A stretch of DNA of 27,269 nt from a virus: positions 1 to 27,269 of the IMG/VR virus record IMGVR_UViG_3300047556_000015. One strand, written 5' to 3'. A model generated the notes under the pieces. The model did not search any database and had not been told where the DNA came from. It was given only the letters and a program-made list of their open reading frames with translations. The translations under genes were made by a program, and so were the position numbers. Every line of letters starts with the position of its first letter. The stretch's first letter is position 1. Shown one piece after another: positions 6,298 to 13,370 of this stretch.

Positions 6298-7764
6298 CTA
6301 AAATAAACCTGCCAATTCGCTTGCAGACATGCCGTTTCGGTTTCGTTGTTCCACCGTACCTGTTAGGCAGTCCTCTGCATCGTCGTGATCGTTCTTTCCT
6401 ACCTTCATGTAGGTTGTTACGTGTCGGTAGAAGTCCGGCCACATTCTATCCCATCCAGTAGGAAAGTAAACTAGGTTTTGCACCTCTGCGGAGTGGCTAA
6501 AGATACGAACCTGCTTATTTTCGGTTTGGCTGAACCAGGTAAACGAGGTAAGGTCGTTACCCATGATTCTGCACTGATTTTCGACCGCTCTAGCAAAGCC
6601 CCTACCACCGTTGTTACTCTCGACAATAGCTTCATCAATGCCCTGCCTACACAGCATTTCGGCTGTTTTAGGTTCGGTAAATTCCATTGGTTTCTGAGTG
6701 TAGAGAATATCGGTTACGTAGTTGGCTGTTTCTGTCTCCACGTAGCAGATGGCACATAGGTAGTCCTCCCCTGTGTCTGCGGTGTCAATATACGCCTTTT
6801 TCCGCATTGTTTTGCTATGAGGGATGGCATCATACGTCCTAAATCCTCTTTCGTACATTAAGCCCTCTACAGGCTTAGGGTCTTGTTGATAGAGTGAATC
6901 AAACACGTGTGGGTTACGAGAGCGAACGGATTCCAGCTTTTCTAGGTTGTGACGTTCGGGCCATAGTGCCTCACCTTCTTCTCTCGGGTCGTACTCTGTG
7001 GGCTTACCCACCTTGATAGCCTCATACTTCACGATTACCCACCCTCTAGGGTTGGTAACAGGGTCGTAAATGCCCTGCTCTTCGATTAGCTTACCTGCAA
7101 GGTCATGCTCGTGCCATCTGGTGAATACGATAAGCTGCTGCGAGTTGTTATGAAGACGTGTTTCGGCTACAGTGTCGTACCAGTCTTCTATGCTTTCCCG
7201 AACGGTTGGAGACCAGGCACTCTTAGCATCCTTATAGATGTCGTCCATTATCAGCACGTCAACAGGGTCACCAGTCAAAGGTCCACCAACACCGACCGTT
7301 TTAAAACCGCCTCTATGCCCTACAATTTCGCACTCATCCGCATTACGTAGCCAAGAGCCAGCAACGGTTGTAACGTTGGAGCTGTTTAGGCACGTATCGG
7401 GAAAAATTTCGTGGTATTCGGGGGTGTCGATTACACGCTGTATTTCACGGTTGAACTTACGTGCTTTTGGAGCAGAGTAGGAGACAACCGCAAGGCGTAG
7501 GTTCGGGTTTTTTCCAAGCATGTACGGAGGTAAACGTCTCGTTGAACCTTCTGACTTGCCATGCTGCGGAGGTACGAACACCATCAGCTTCTTAATCTTA
7601 CCGTCTGCAAACTTCGTCAGCACATTGTAGTAGTGCCTATGGAAGTCCACAGGTTCAAAGGTCGGCATGGTATAAGCCGTAAAATGGAGTAGGCTAGTAC
7701 GTGAATTACGTATAGCCCTCTCCTTAAGTGCTGCTAGGTACTCGATCTTCTCCCTTCGTGTCAT
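6298..7764 (-). CDS. terL: Terminase large subunit
   Basis: A 488-residue two-domain packaging motor that cuts concatemeric DNA and drives it into the prohead with ATP. The ATPase domain shows a Walker A variant PPQHGKSE (65-72), a Walker B DVLIMDD (169-175) and a likely coupling motif FTRWHEHD (214-221). The RNase-H-like nuclease domain shows YIDTADTGED (325-334), VESNNGG (381-387) and DHDDAED (459-465), giving the acidic residues expected for metal binding. Length and motif order are normal for the Terminase_6 type. It starts 7 nt after the small-subunit stop and is followed by portal. Confidence 0.93.
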   Translation of the reverse strand: MTRREKIEYLAALKERAIRNSRTSLLHFTAYTMPTFEPVDFHRHYYNVLTKFADGKIKKLMVFVPPQHGKSEGSTRRLPPYMLGKNPNLRLAVVSYSAPKARKFNREIQRVIDTPEYHEIFPDTCLNSSNVTTVAGSWLRNADECEIVGHRGGFKTVGVGGPLTGDPVDVLIMDDIYKDAKSAWSPTVRESIEDWYDTVAETRLHNNSQQLIVFTRWHEHDLAGKLIEEQGIYDPVTNPRGWVIVKYEAIKVGKPTEYDPREEGEALWPERHNLEKLESVRSRNPHVFDSLYQQDPKPVEGLMYERGFRTYDAIPHSKTMRKKAYIDTADTGEDYLCAICYVETETANYVTDILYTQKPMEFTEPKTAEMLCRQGIDEAIVESNNGGRGFARAVENQCRIMGNDLTSFTWFSQTENKQVRIFSHSAEVQNLVYFPTGWDRMWPDFYRHVTTYMKVGKNDHDDAEDCLTGTVEQRNRNGMSASELAGLF

Positions 7765-7771
7765 GCTGCTG

Positions 7772-8275
7772 TTACCCCTTTATCTTTCGTTCGAGGTCAG
7801 CAATACGCTTGTCAAGCTCATCATCGCTAACCTTTGCGAACAAGTCCTTACCATCCTTACCAGTAAGCTCGGTGTTCTGCCTGTTCTGGTATTCATCGCT
7901 CGCCTTATTGGTAAGCACAAACTTGATAGCTTCGGTGTCGGGCTGGAAGTGCTTCTTAATCGTGGTTTGCTCCTTAATTTTCGGGCGACCATCCGCATCG
8001 TTCACATACACGGTTTTCTTTTCGTCCACCTCGTAGCCGTTAACCTTTTTACGAAGCGAGTTTTTAGCCTCATTTACAATTGTTTCGTCGAATTGCTGCC
8101 TCGCTCGCGCGATGGATTCTGCAAATTCTGCGATGTTCGCTTGCCATTCATAATAGGTACGCTCTGATATTCTGACAGTTGCGCAAATTTCGGCAATCGT
8201 GTACGTGTCCTTGCTTATCAAGGCACATATCTTATCGACTACCTTCTTGTTGTACTTTGTTGGTTTTGTTCTCAT
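7772..8275 (-). CDS. terS: Terminase small subunit-like HTH protein
   Basis: A 167-residue protein with an N-terminal helix-turn-helix: ISKDTYTIAEICATVRISER (19-38) followed by TYYEWQANIAEFAESI. The middle is a long helix with many Arg and Gln residues, and the C-terminus is charged and ends DKRIADLERKIKG. This is the layout of small terminase proteins of the phBC6A51/HTH type, which recognise the packaging site and oligomerise. The position directly upstream of the large terminase supports it. The N-terminal half could equally be read as a generic DNA-binding protein, so the assignment rests on context and the HTH. Confidence 0.75.
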   Translation of the reverse strand: MRTKPTKYNKKVVDKICALISKDTYTIAEICATVRISERTYYEWQANIAEFAESIARARQQFDETIVNEAKNSLRKKVNGYEVDEKKTVYVNDADGRPKIKEQTTIKKHFQPDTEAIKFVLTNKASDEYQNRQNTELTGKDGKDLFAKVSDDELDKRIADLERKIKG

Positions 8276-8277
8276 GG

Positions 8278-8517
8278 CTAATCTGTTTCTTCATCCATTT
8301 TTTTAAACGGTCCAAACTTTTCCTCGTAGGCGTGCTTCAATGACTTTAGGTGATGAAGCCCACCTGTTCTGTATCTACCAAGAAAGACAAGCCCTCCATT
8401 TGATTCGTAAACTAGCAGGAGCGCCTTTGTTTCAAGCCTTTTAAAGGCTACCTTTGCAATCTCTTCGTCAGTCAATTCGCTAACTGGAAGATGCTTTATT
8501 TCTCTCATGTGTCGCAT
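8278..8517 (-). CDS. Small hypothetical protein between folE and terminase
   Basis: A 79-residue protein, basic in the middle, beginning MRHMREIKHLPVSELTDEEI and ending acidic (FKKMDEETD). The segment ALLLVYESNGGLVFLGRYR looks like two beta strands. ATGs at 8517 and 8508 are both possible; a GTG at 8523 would overlap the folE stop. It ends 2 nt before the terminase small subunit start, so it bridges the modification cassette and the packaging genes in one transcription unit. Family not recognised. Confidence 0.55.
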   Translation of the reverse strand: MRHMREIKHLPVSELTDEEIAKVAFKRLETKALLLVYESNGGLVFLGRYRTGGLHHLKSLKHAYEEKFGPFKKMDEETD

Positions 8518-8522
8518 GGTCA

Positions 8523-9083
8523 CTATGATTTGATAAGTTGCATAAACTCGTTTCTAGCTGTCGAATCGTTATCGAATACCCCACGAACAGCACTCGTAAT
8601 CATTTGGCTTTGCTGCTTCTCCACACCCCTTGATGTCATACATAGGTGTTGGGCTTCACATACCACCATGCATCCTTTTGCATCGAGGCAGTTCATAATA
8701 TCGTCGGCTATTTGGCTTGTCATTCGCTCCTGTATCTGTAGCCTACGAGAGTACACCTCGACAAGCCTTGCAATTTTCGATATGCCAACGACCTTTTTGT
8801 TTGGCAGGTAGCCGATGGTTATCCTTCCGCTGAATGGTAGGAAGTGATGCTCACAGGTAGAGTAGAATTCGACGTTTTTTAGGATAACCATTTCGTTACA
8901 TGTACCATCCTCAAATGCTGTTCCTAGCACGTCTGCACCGCTCTTGTTGTAGCCTCCGAAAAGCTTCTCCCAGCTTCTCACCATTCGTTTAGGGGTATCA
9001 ATTAGCCCCTCCCTGTTCGGGTTATCACCGATATAGGCGATTACCTCCTTCAAATTGTCCTCTATGTTGATGTTACTTCTCAT
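8523..9083 (-). CDS. folE: GTP cyclohydrolase I (first step of 7-deazaguanine synthesis)
   Basis: A 186-residue, near full-length GTP cyclohydrolase I that converts GTP to dihydroneopterin triphosphate. Visible family motifs are NREGLIDTPKRMVRSWEKLF (23-42), FYSTCEHHFLPFSGR (73-87) with the zinc ligands Cys77 and His80, and AQHLCMTSRGVEKQ (145-158) with the third zinc ligand Cys148. All key residues appear present, so it should be active. Its start overlaps the end of queD by 11 nt. In this setting (QueE, QueD and a DpdA-like enzyme upstream) it supplies the pterin precursor for a deazaguanine base rather than folate. Confidence 0.93.
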   Translation of the reverse strand: MRSNINIEDNLKEVIAYIGDNPNREGLIDTPKRMVRSWEKLFGGYNKSGADVLGTAFEDGTCNEMVILKNVEFYSTCEHHFLPFSGRITIGYLPNKKVVGISKIARLVEVYSRRLQIQERMTSQIADDIMNCLDAKGCMVVCEAQHLCMTSRGVEKQQSQMITSAVRGVFDNDSTARNEFMQLIKS

Positions 9084-9402
9084 ACGTTGCTATGTTTCCG
9101 CTTGATTCCTGCACATCGCACCTGTAAGCCGTTTTTACCTGCTCCACGCACCACCGAGCGATGTTTTCAGCGGTTGGGTTAAATTCAAGCACCTCGTTCA
9201 GATGCCTATGGTCTAGCCTATCGTGGATGGACTGCTTTATCCTGGTAAAGTCCTCTACCATTCCATCGCTGTTGAGCGTTTCGGCTTGGCAGTACAGAAC
9301 GATAGTCCAGTTGTGTCCGTGTAAGCCCTTGCACTTGCTTTCGTAGCCTAGCTGTAGGCTGTGGCAAGCTGATACCTCCATTGTTTTCTGCACCCTGTAC
9401 AT
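9073..9402 (-). CDS. queD: 6-carboxytetrahydropterin synthase QueD
   Basis: A 109-residue protein of the 6-pyruvoyl-tetrahydropterin synthase fold that converts dihydroneopterin triphosphate to 6-carboxytetrahydropterin. Zinc ligands can be placed at His14 (SACHSL) and His28/His30 (KGLHGHNW), and the catalytic Cys is Cys24 in SKCKGLHGH. LDHRHLNE near residue 70 and a late Glu are also as expected (second His/Asp of the catalytic triad and pterin-anchoring Glu). It is slightly short but complete. It starts 1 nt after the queE stop and overlaps folE by 11 nt, so the three genes are translationally coupled. Confidence 0.92.
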   Translation of the reverse strand: MYRVQKTMEVSACHSLQLGYESKCKGLHGHNWTIVLYCQAETLNSDGMVEDFTRIKQSIHDRLDHRHLNEVLEFNPTAENIARWCVEQVKTAYRCDVQESSGNIATYEK

Positions 9403-9403
9403 C

Positions 9404-9970
9404 CTACTCGATATTTAGAATTTTATGGGTCTGAATGGAGACCTTGAACTGCCTACTTCTAAGGGCTGATTCCACGCAATACCTCACGTTTTCCATATTC
9501 ATCGTATCGCCATCGAAGCAGGGTGATAGGTAGTAGTGCCTTGCTGCTATCGGTGGGGTAGGTAGCACATCGCCCACCTTGAGCACAAATCGAAGCTCGT
9601 CAGCCCTGTCTATGGCTACCTGCTTCGTCTTGGGGCTGCATACCACGTAGTCCAACCCCTTTGGTAAGGCTCTAAGCCCATTCGTTTCGATGCTCTTGTA
9701 CCAGCCCTTGAATGCTTCCACCAGCTGGCTATCGAGCTGCAGCGTTGGCTCACCTCCGCAAAACGAAACGTTCTTGCATCCCTTCCCAACCTGCTCGCAC
9801 GTTCTTACCATATCGTGTGCGCTCATTTCGACGTAATCCGAATGGTCGGTATCGCAAAACGAGCACTTGAGGTTACAACCCGAAAAGCGAACAAACACCT
9901 GTGGTGTTCCTGCTCGCATACCCTCGCCCTGTAGCGAGTAAAAAATCCTGTTAATTCGATACTTTTTCAT
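9404..9970 (-). CDS. queE: 7-carboxy-7-deazaguanine synthase QueE (radical SAM)
   Basis: A 188-residue radical SAM enzyme that rearranges 6-carboxytetrahydropterin to 7-carboxy-7-deazaguanine (CDG). It starts MKKYRINRIFYSLQGEG, the standard QueE opening, followed by FVRFSGCNLKCSFCD with the 4Fe-4S cysteines 32, 36 and 39 (CX3CX2C), and FCGGEPTLQ, the SAM-binding GGEP block. YLSPCFDG later matches the family C-terminal part. The ATG at 9970 is preferred to one at 10000, which would overlap the DpdA-like gene and add ten non-conserved residues. With FolE and QueD it completes the route GTP to CDG. No QueC for the next step is present in the window. Confidence 0.92.
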   Translation of the reverse strand: MKKYRINRIFYSLQGEGMRAGTPQVFVRFSGCNLKCSFCDTDHSDYVEMSAHDMVRTCEQVGKGCKNVSFCGGEPTLQLDSQLVEAFKGWYKSIETNGLRALPKGLDYVVCSPKTKQVAIDRADELRFVLKVGDVLPTPPIAARHYYLSPCFDGDTMNMENVRYCVESALRSRQFKVSIQTHKILNIE

Positions 9971-9980
9971 ATTTGTAGGT

Positions 9981-10736
9981 TTATAGGTTACTTTCCGCAT
10001 AATCTTGAAATTTTCGCCACTCCTTGAAGTTGTGCTCGCGAATCATGATGTACTTGCCCCTTTGCGTTTTGGGGTCGCCCTTTTTGGCTATCTCGATGGT
10101 CCTGCCGTTGAACCTTACCACCGTACCGTAGGCACTCTGCTTAACCCAAGAGGTGCTGTCAACCGAGTAGAACTTGAAGCGTTCGAGCATGGTGGTTTTG
10201 GTGAATCCCAAGCCGTGTACGTTGCAGCCGTTATCCTTTGCCACCTCCAAGAACCAGGTGAGCGGTTTGTACTTATGGTACTTAAGCCAGCTGCTGGTAG
10301 GGATAAAATCGCTACCAGAAACCGAAATGGACACGTAGTTGTAGTGCTTTACCATATCAATCCACTCCTGCTTTCCTCGGGCTAAATGCCAGCATGGTAT
10401 AGATGGCATTCTCACCCTGTTTTCTATTCGCTTTCGGAGCTTTCTCGATTCCTCCACGCCTATCACGTAGTCAAGATCAAGCTCTATGTAGTGCCTCACG
10501 TTCTGCTGCAGAATGAAGTCTGCGTAGCTGTCGGCAAAATGCTCCCAATTCATTCTACCTACCGTTTTCATGAAGGTAAAGGCTCCGCTGTCTAAGATGA
10601 AGTCCTTGTAGGTAGTGAAGTCGATGTTTTTCTGCTTCACAGCGTAGATCATCGAATCAAGCCGATAGACCTTGCTGTTTTCCTGCGCGGTTAATGTTTG
10701 CCATATACCCGCATTTCCGGCCAAGAACACTCGCAT
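9981..10736 (-). CDS. dpdA: DpdA-like DNA 7-deazaguanine transglycosylase (TGT superfamily)
   Basis: A 251-residue TIM-barrel type protein of the tRNA-guanine transglycosylase superfamily. ILDSGAFTF (47-55) corresponds to the DSGGF region with the catalytic Asp, YIELDLDYVIG (83-93) to the second acidic block, HGLGFTKTTM (174-183) to the base-binding glycine motif, and FYSVDSTSWVK (189-199) to the late Asp motif. It is much shorter than bacterial tRNA TGT and lacks its C-terminal zinc site, as expected for phage DpdA enzymes that swap guanine for a deazaguanine in DNA. Its ATG shares one base with the stop of the ParB-like gene (TGATG); a TTG three bases upstream is less likely. QueE, QueD and FolE follow, so substrate synthesis and insertion are one cassette. 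Confidence 0.82.
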   Translation of the reverse strand: MRVFLAGNAGIWQTLTAQENSKVYRLDSMIYAVKQKNIDFTTYKDFILDSGAFTFMKTVGRMNWEHFADSYADFILQQNVRHYIELDLDYVIGVEESRKLRKRIENRVRMPSIPCWHLARGKQEWIDMVKHYNYVSISVSGSDFIPTSSWLKYHKYKPLTWFLEVAKDNGCNVHGLGFTKTTMLERFKFYSVDSTSWVKQSAYGTVVRFNGRTIEIAKKGDPKTQRGKYIMIREHNFKEWRKFQDYAESNL

Positions 10737-11266
10737 CAACCCTCCGTTCCATGGTCGTAGATGTTCTTACCGCAATGAGGACAAAGAACCTCCTTCTCCT
10801 TACTCCCTGCACCTCCTGTGTTCTCAAAGAAGTTGTCAATGTCGCCCTTGAATATGTCGGTAGGCTTAACGCCCCAATCCTCCGATTTCACGTTCCAATT
10901 CTCGTTGATTTGGGCTATTGCTTCCTCATCCCAATTAAGGTTTGCTTTTGATGTGGCGTTATCTGCCAGAGCAAGCTCACGCCCCTTTTTGCTATCCAAA
11001 TCAATATCGGTACGCTTAACCGCTACTATCTGGTCGCCTGTGGTTTCAACGATAATCACCTTATCCAAGCCTATTGAGGCAGCGTTTTCTACGGTCTTAT
11101 TCCCTGCTATGATTCGGTTGTTCTTATCGAGCAGTATGGAGCGACCAGCCCCCAACTCCCGAAGTGATTTTTCAATTAGGTGACCTCCGTACTCCGTTCC
11201 CTTATTCGCGTTAAGGTCGTCTGGTACAAGCTGGTCAATTTTTGTCTCTTTTACTTTTGTTGCCAT
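10736..11266 (-). CDS. ParB/Srx-fold protein with C-terminal zinc knuckle, partner of the DpdA-like enzyme
   Basis: A 176-residue protein with the phage ParB-like core: IDQLVPDDLNANKGTEYGG, then ELGAGRSILLDKNNRIIAGN (37-56), VENAASIGLDKVIIVE and RELALADNATSKANLNWDEE. The GAGRS and AGNKT motifs are the nucleotide-binding signature of the ParB/sulfiredoxin fold. The C-terminus carries a CPHCG pair (LCPHCGKNIYDHG), half of a zinc ribbon. It is coupled to the DpdA-like gene by a TGATG overlap and starts 20 nt from a promoter-like TATTTTTG. In bacterial deazaguanine-DNA systems a ParB-like ATPase (DpdB, as I recall) acts with DpdA; this gene may play that part. Alternatively it is a generic phage ParB-like nuclease or methylation accessory protein. 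Confidence 0.78.
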   Translation of the reverse strand: MATKVKETKIDQLVPDDLNANKGTEYGGHLIEKSLRELGAGRSILLDKNNRIIAGNKTVENAASIGLDKVIIVETTGDQIVAVKRTDIDLDSKKGRELALADNATSKANLNWDEEAIAQINENWNVKSEDWGVKPTDIFKGDIDNFFENTGGAGSKEKEVLCPHCGKNIYDHGTEG

Positions 11267-11285
11267 TTTACGTTTCGATTATGCC

Positions 11286-11293
11286 CAAAAATA
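11286..11293 (-). promoter_or_regulatory. Possible -7 box of the modification cassette
   Basis: On the minus strand this reads TATTTTTG, a perfect TAnnTTTG box, 20 nt before the ATG of the ParB-like gene. No TTG lies about 20 nt upstream; that position is occupied by the GTATCAC operator copy. If real, the promoter would restart transcription directly after the terminator it overlaps and might depend on a regulator bound at the operator. Confidence 0.35.
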
Positions 11294-11323
11294 AAAAAGC
11301 CGTATCAGTGTGATACGACTTTT
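11287..11323 (-). terminator. Strong intrinsic terminator built around an operator-like palindrome
   Basis: On the minus strand a 13-bp stem (plus-strand arms 11295-11307 and 11311-11323, one G-T wobble) closes a 3-nt loop and is followed by TTTTATTTTT-like U-rich sequence. It should end transcription coming from the methyltransferase/PcfJ operon, just before the deazaguanine cassette. The upper stem is the same 15-bp near-palindrome found at three other sites. Confidence 0.72.
11302..11316 (-). promoter_or_regulatory. Operator-like 15-bp near-palindrome, copy 2
   Basis: Minus-strand reading is GTATCACACTGATAC, flanked by C and G that extend the symmetry to 17 bp. It forms the upper stem of the terminator and lies where the -33 element of the possible cassette promoter would be, 36 nt before the ParB-like start. 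Confidence 0.6.
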
Positions 11324-11349
11324 AGGCTAAAAGATGTAAAAAAGTTACG

Positions 11350-11505
11350 CTATCCATCATATTTGATGTCGTTTTCGTCACTTTTCGGCTCTTTTTCGTC
11401 CTTTTTTAGCGTTTTTCCGATTCCTTTAGTTACCCAATGTAGCCATAGCAGGAACCCTACTAAGAATACAACGCCAAATACTGCTTTTTCAACATCTGTT
11501 TCCAT
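11350..11505 (-). CDS. 51-residue single-span membrane protein
   Basis: A short gene starting METDVEKAVFGVVFLVGFLL, with one hydrophobic segment (residues 8-23) and a charged, Lys/Glu/Asp-rich tail (KTLKKDEKEPKSDEND). It has a strong ribosome-binding site, AGGAGG, 6 nt before the ATG on the minus strand. It is the last gene before the terminator at 11287-11323. A single N-terminal span with a long acidic/basic cytoplasmic tail is seen in phage proteins that act at the membrane, such as exclusion or holin-like accessory proteins, but no specific role can be assigned. Confidence 0.6.
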   Translation of the reverse strand: METDVEKAVFGVVFLVGFLLWLHWVTKGIGKTLKKDEKEPKSDENDIKYDG

Positions 11506-11515
11506 AATCAACCTC

Positions 11516-11650
11516 CTATATTACGGCTGCTATGCCTAGCAGCGTTTTTGCAGATACTGTTTTAGAGCCTCGTTTGGCTGTTACGCCATGCTCTGTTTCG
11601 ATAAGATCATACCCCATGCTTGCTAATACTCTCCTTAATACGTTGTTCAT
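11516..11650 (-). CDS. 44-residue small protein downstream of PcfJ
   Basis: A short reading frame beginning MNNVLRRVLASMGYDLIETE and containing TAKRGSKTVSAKTLL. It starts 4 nt after the PcfJ stop and ends 10 nt before the membrane-protein start, fitting the packed operon exactly. The N-terminal amphipathic helix and basic C-terminal half suggest a soluble nucleic-acid- or protein-binding peptide. Family not recognised. Confidence 0.5.
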   Translation of the reverse strand: MNNVLRRVLASMGYDLIETEHGVTAKRGSKTVSAKTLLGIAAVI

Positions 11651-11654
11651 TGTC

Positions 11655-12947
11655 TTACTGAGTGGTTGTTAATACTTGTGCTATTTTTGGTAAGTTCTGC
11701 CTTACTAGGCTCACTATCTGCTTGTGGTACTTGGTGGGCTTATTATCGTAGCCCCTGCTTTGGTTGATGGTAAGGCTATTTAGCAGCACCTCTACCGTCT
11801 CAACCCTCTTACCATCCACCTTAGCCGATAGAATGAGCGAATTATCGTCATTGTAGTACTCGTTTTCAAAAACGCAATGGTTCAGCTCCGAACCCTCGTT
11901 GTAGAATTCTAAAACCGACTTCAACGGCTCAACCTTTAGGCTTCCTTTTGAGAATTCGAGGTCTAGGAACGGCTTTTTAGCCTCTTGGTAGGTTTTGTTA
12001 GCCTCTTCAATCTCGCTCAAGAGGCGTTGAAGCTCCATCTTTCGGGTTAGCTCCTTCTTCTTTTTGAGGTAGTGATCGTGAGCCTTCTTGATGTTGTCCG
12101 GAAAAACGTACTTGGCATTTTTCGTGTCCTTACCCAAATCGGATAGCAGCTTGATGTAGTCGCACCACATATCGGGTTGCTTCACGATGTAGCCGTTTCG
12201 CATGCAAATCTTTATCGAGTTCCAGTACTTGTTGATGTATTCGTCGCTAGCATCGTACCTGTAGAAGTGGCTAAATAGGCGGTACTGCTTCGCCTTTATG
12301 AGCGTTTCGTATCGGCTGCTGGTGATGATTAGGCTAAGCACCTCCGCAAATCTTCCTAGTACTGGCTTAAATCCGTTTCGCTTGGCTATCGGTGTCAGCT
12401 TCATGTATGGATAGGTAAGGTGTGCCCCTGGTAGATTCCTGTAGTCAGATGAAGCTCCTTTCTGCAGCTTTCGTAGCTGTAGGAATGTACCGTAAACCCA
12501 CCTGTAGTTGTAGAAAGCTCCTGCTTTATCCACGGTTAAGGCAACTATTTCGCCCTTATCGTTAACCCAATTCTGCACGATCTCACCGTATGCCTTTCGG
12601 GATGGGCCATGTAGCCAGTACCACTTCTCTACCTGCAGGTAGCGAAATACTTGGTAGCCCTCACACCTGTCAACAACGCACATGGTGTACCTAAGATCAA
12701 ACCTCGATCTACCATACTCGGCCTTCTTAAGCTTCATTCCACAGCTAGGGCAGATGCAGGTCTTTTGGTTGGTATCAACACCCACCAGATTAGCCCCACA
12801 CTCTAGGCATACTTTGTTCTTTTTGCTCACGTACATCAACCCATCAAAAAGCTTGCTGTAGGCGTACTCTACATGCTTATCGGTGAGCGGTGGGAGCTTT
12901 TGGGATAGCTCCACCACCTCCTTCTCAAGCTTTGTTTTTGGCTTCAT
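11655..12947 (-). CDS. PcfJ-like protein
   Basis: A 430-residue protein of the PcfJ family (first named from an enterococcal conjugative plasmid and common in Bacteroidota phages and mobile elements). The N-terminal part has a zinc-ribbon-like set, CLEC (47-50) and CICPSC (64-69). The middle is rich in Tyr and Trp, then comes a charged coiled-coil (about 290-330), and the C-terminal family block contains GSELNHCVFENEYYN followed by NQSRGYDNKPTKYHKQIVSL. The His/Cys pair and the Arg-Gly-x-x-N-K-P motif are the strongest family marks. Molecular role is unsettled. It lies 2 nt after the PcfK-like gene, the standard pair. Confidence 0.88.
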   Translation of the reverse strand: MKPKTKLEKEVVELSQKLPPLTDKHVEYAYSKLFDGLMYVSKKNKVCLECGANLVGVDTNQKTCICPSCGMKLKKAEYGRSRFDLRYTMCVVDRCEGYQVFRYLQVEKWYWLHGPSRKAYGEIVQNWVNDKGEIVALTVDKAGAFYNYRWVYGTFLQLRKLQKGASSDYRNLPGAHLTYPYMKLTPIAKRNGFKPVLGRFAEVLSLIITSSRYETLIKAKQYRLFSHFYRYDASDEYINKYWNSIKICMRNGYIVKQPDMWCDYIKLLSDLGKDTKNAKYVFPDNIKKAHDHYLKKKKELTRKMELQRLLSEIEEANKTYQEAKKPFLDLEFSKGSLKVEPLKSVLEFYNEGSELNHCVFENEYYNDDNSLILSAKVDGKRVETVEVLLNSLTINQSRGYDNKPTKYHKQIVSLVRQNLPKIAQVLTTTQ

Positions 12948-12949
12948 GG

Positions 12950-13357
12950 CTAGAAGAGCGAGTTCATTTGTGGCTCCTGTGGAGCTTCCTTTTTCTTAAC
13001 AGGCTTAGCGGTTCGCTTTTCAAGCTCTTCCTCAATGATCTTAGCCTTTGCTGCCTCCTTTGCTGCCTGTACCTCTTCATCGGTTAGCTCCACCTTGTGG
13101 TTAACCACCACGCTACAGGCTATCTTACTTCCAACCTCCACATTATCCTCGTCGTAGTAGTGAATGGCCATGTTTAGAATCTCATCATCGGTAAATCCGT
13201 TGCATCCGCTCTTCTGTACGGTGTTGAGGATGTAGGTAATGCAGTCGTTAATATTCTTGTTTGGCTTTTGGAGCGTTGCTGCAAAAAGCTCGTCCTGCTC
13301 GGCTACCTTGCTTAGCATCGCCTCGATAGCCTTTTTAAAGTTGTCTGTTCCGTTCAT
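12950..13357 (-). CDS. PcfK-like protein
   Basis: A 135-residue helical protein of the PcfK family. The diagnostic part is QDELFAATLQKPNKNINDCI (about 25-44), then TVQKSGCNGFTDDEILNMAI and HYYDEDN. The C-terminus is Lys/Glu-rich with KPVKKKEAPQEPQ and ends MNSLF. PcfK and PcfJ travel together and their function is not established. The ATG at 13357 is preferred since the longer frame would start at a TTG inside the methyltransferase end. Confidence 0.87.
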   Translation of the reverse strand: MNGTDNFKKAIEAMLSKVAEQDELFAATLQKPNKNINDCITYILNTVQKSGCNGFTDDEILNMAIHYYDEDNVEVGSKIACSVVVNHKVELTDEEVQAAKEAAKAKIIEEELEKRTAKPVKKKEAPQEPQMNSLF

Positions 13358-13370
13358 AATAACTGATTTT

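Noticed and set aside
8523-10736. Reading the cassette as a queuosine tRNA pathway
   Set aside because: QueC, QueF, QueA and QueG/QueH are absent from the window, and the TGT-like protein is far shorter than bacterial tRNA TGT and lacks its C-terminal zinc site. A DNA target is the better fit.
12527-12540. DnaA-box-like TTATCCACG
   Set aside because: A single copy, inside the PcfJ coding region, with no AT-rich or repeated context; not enough for an origin.
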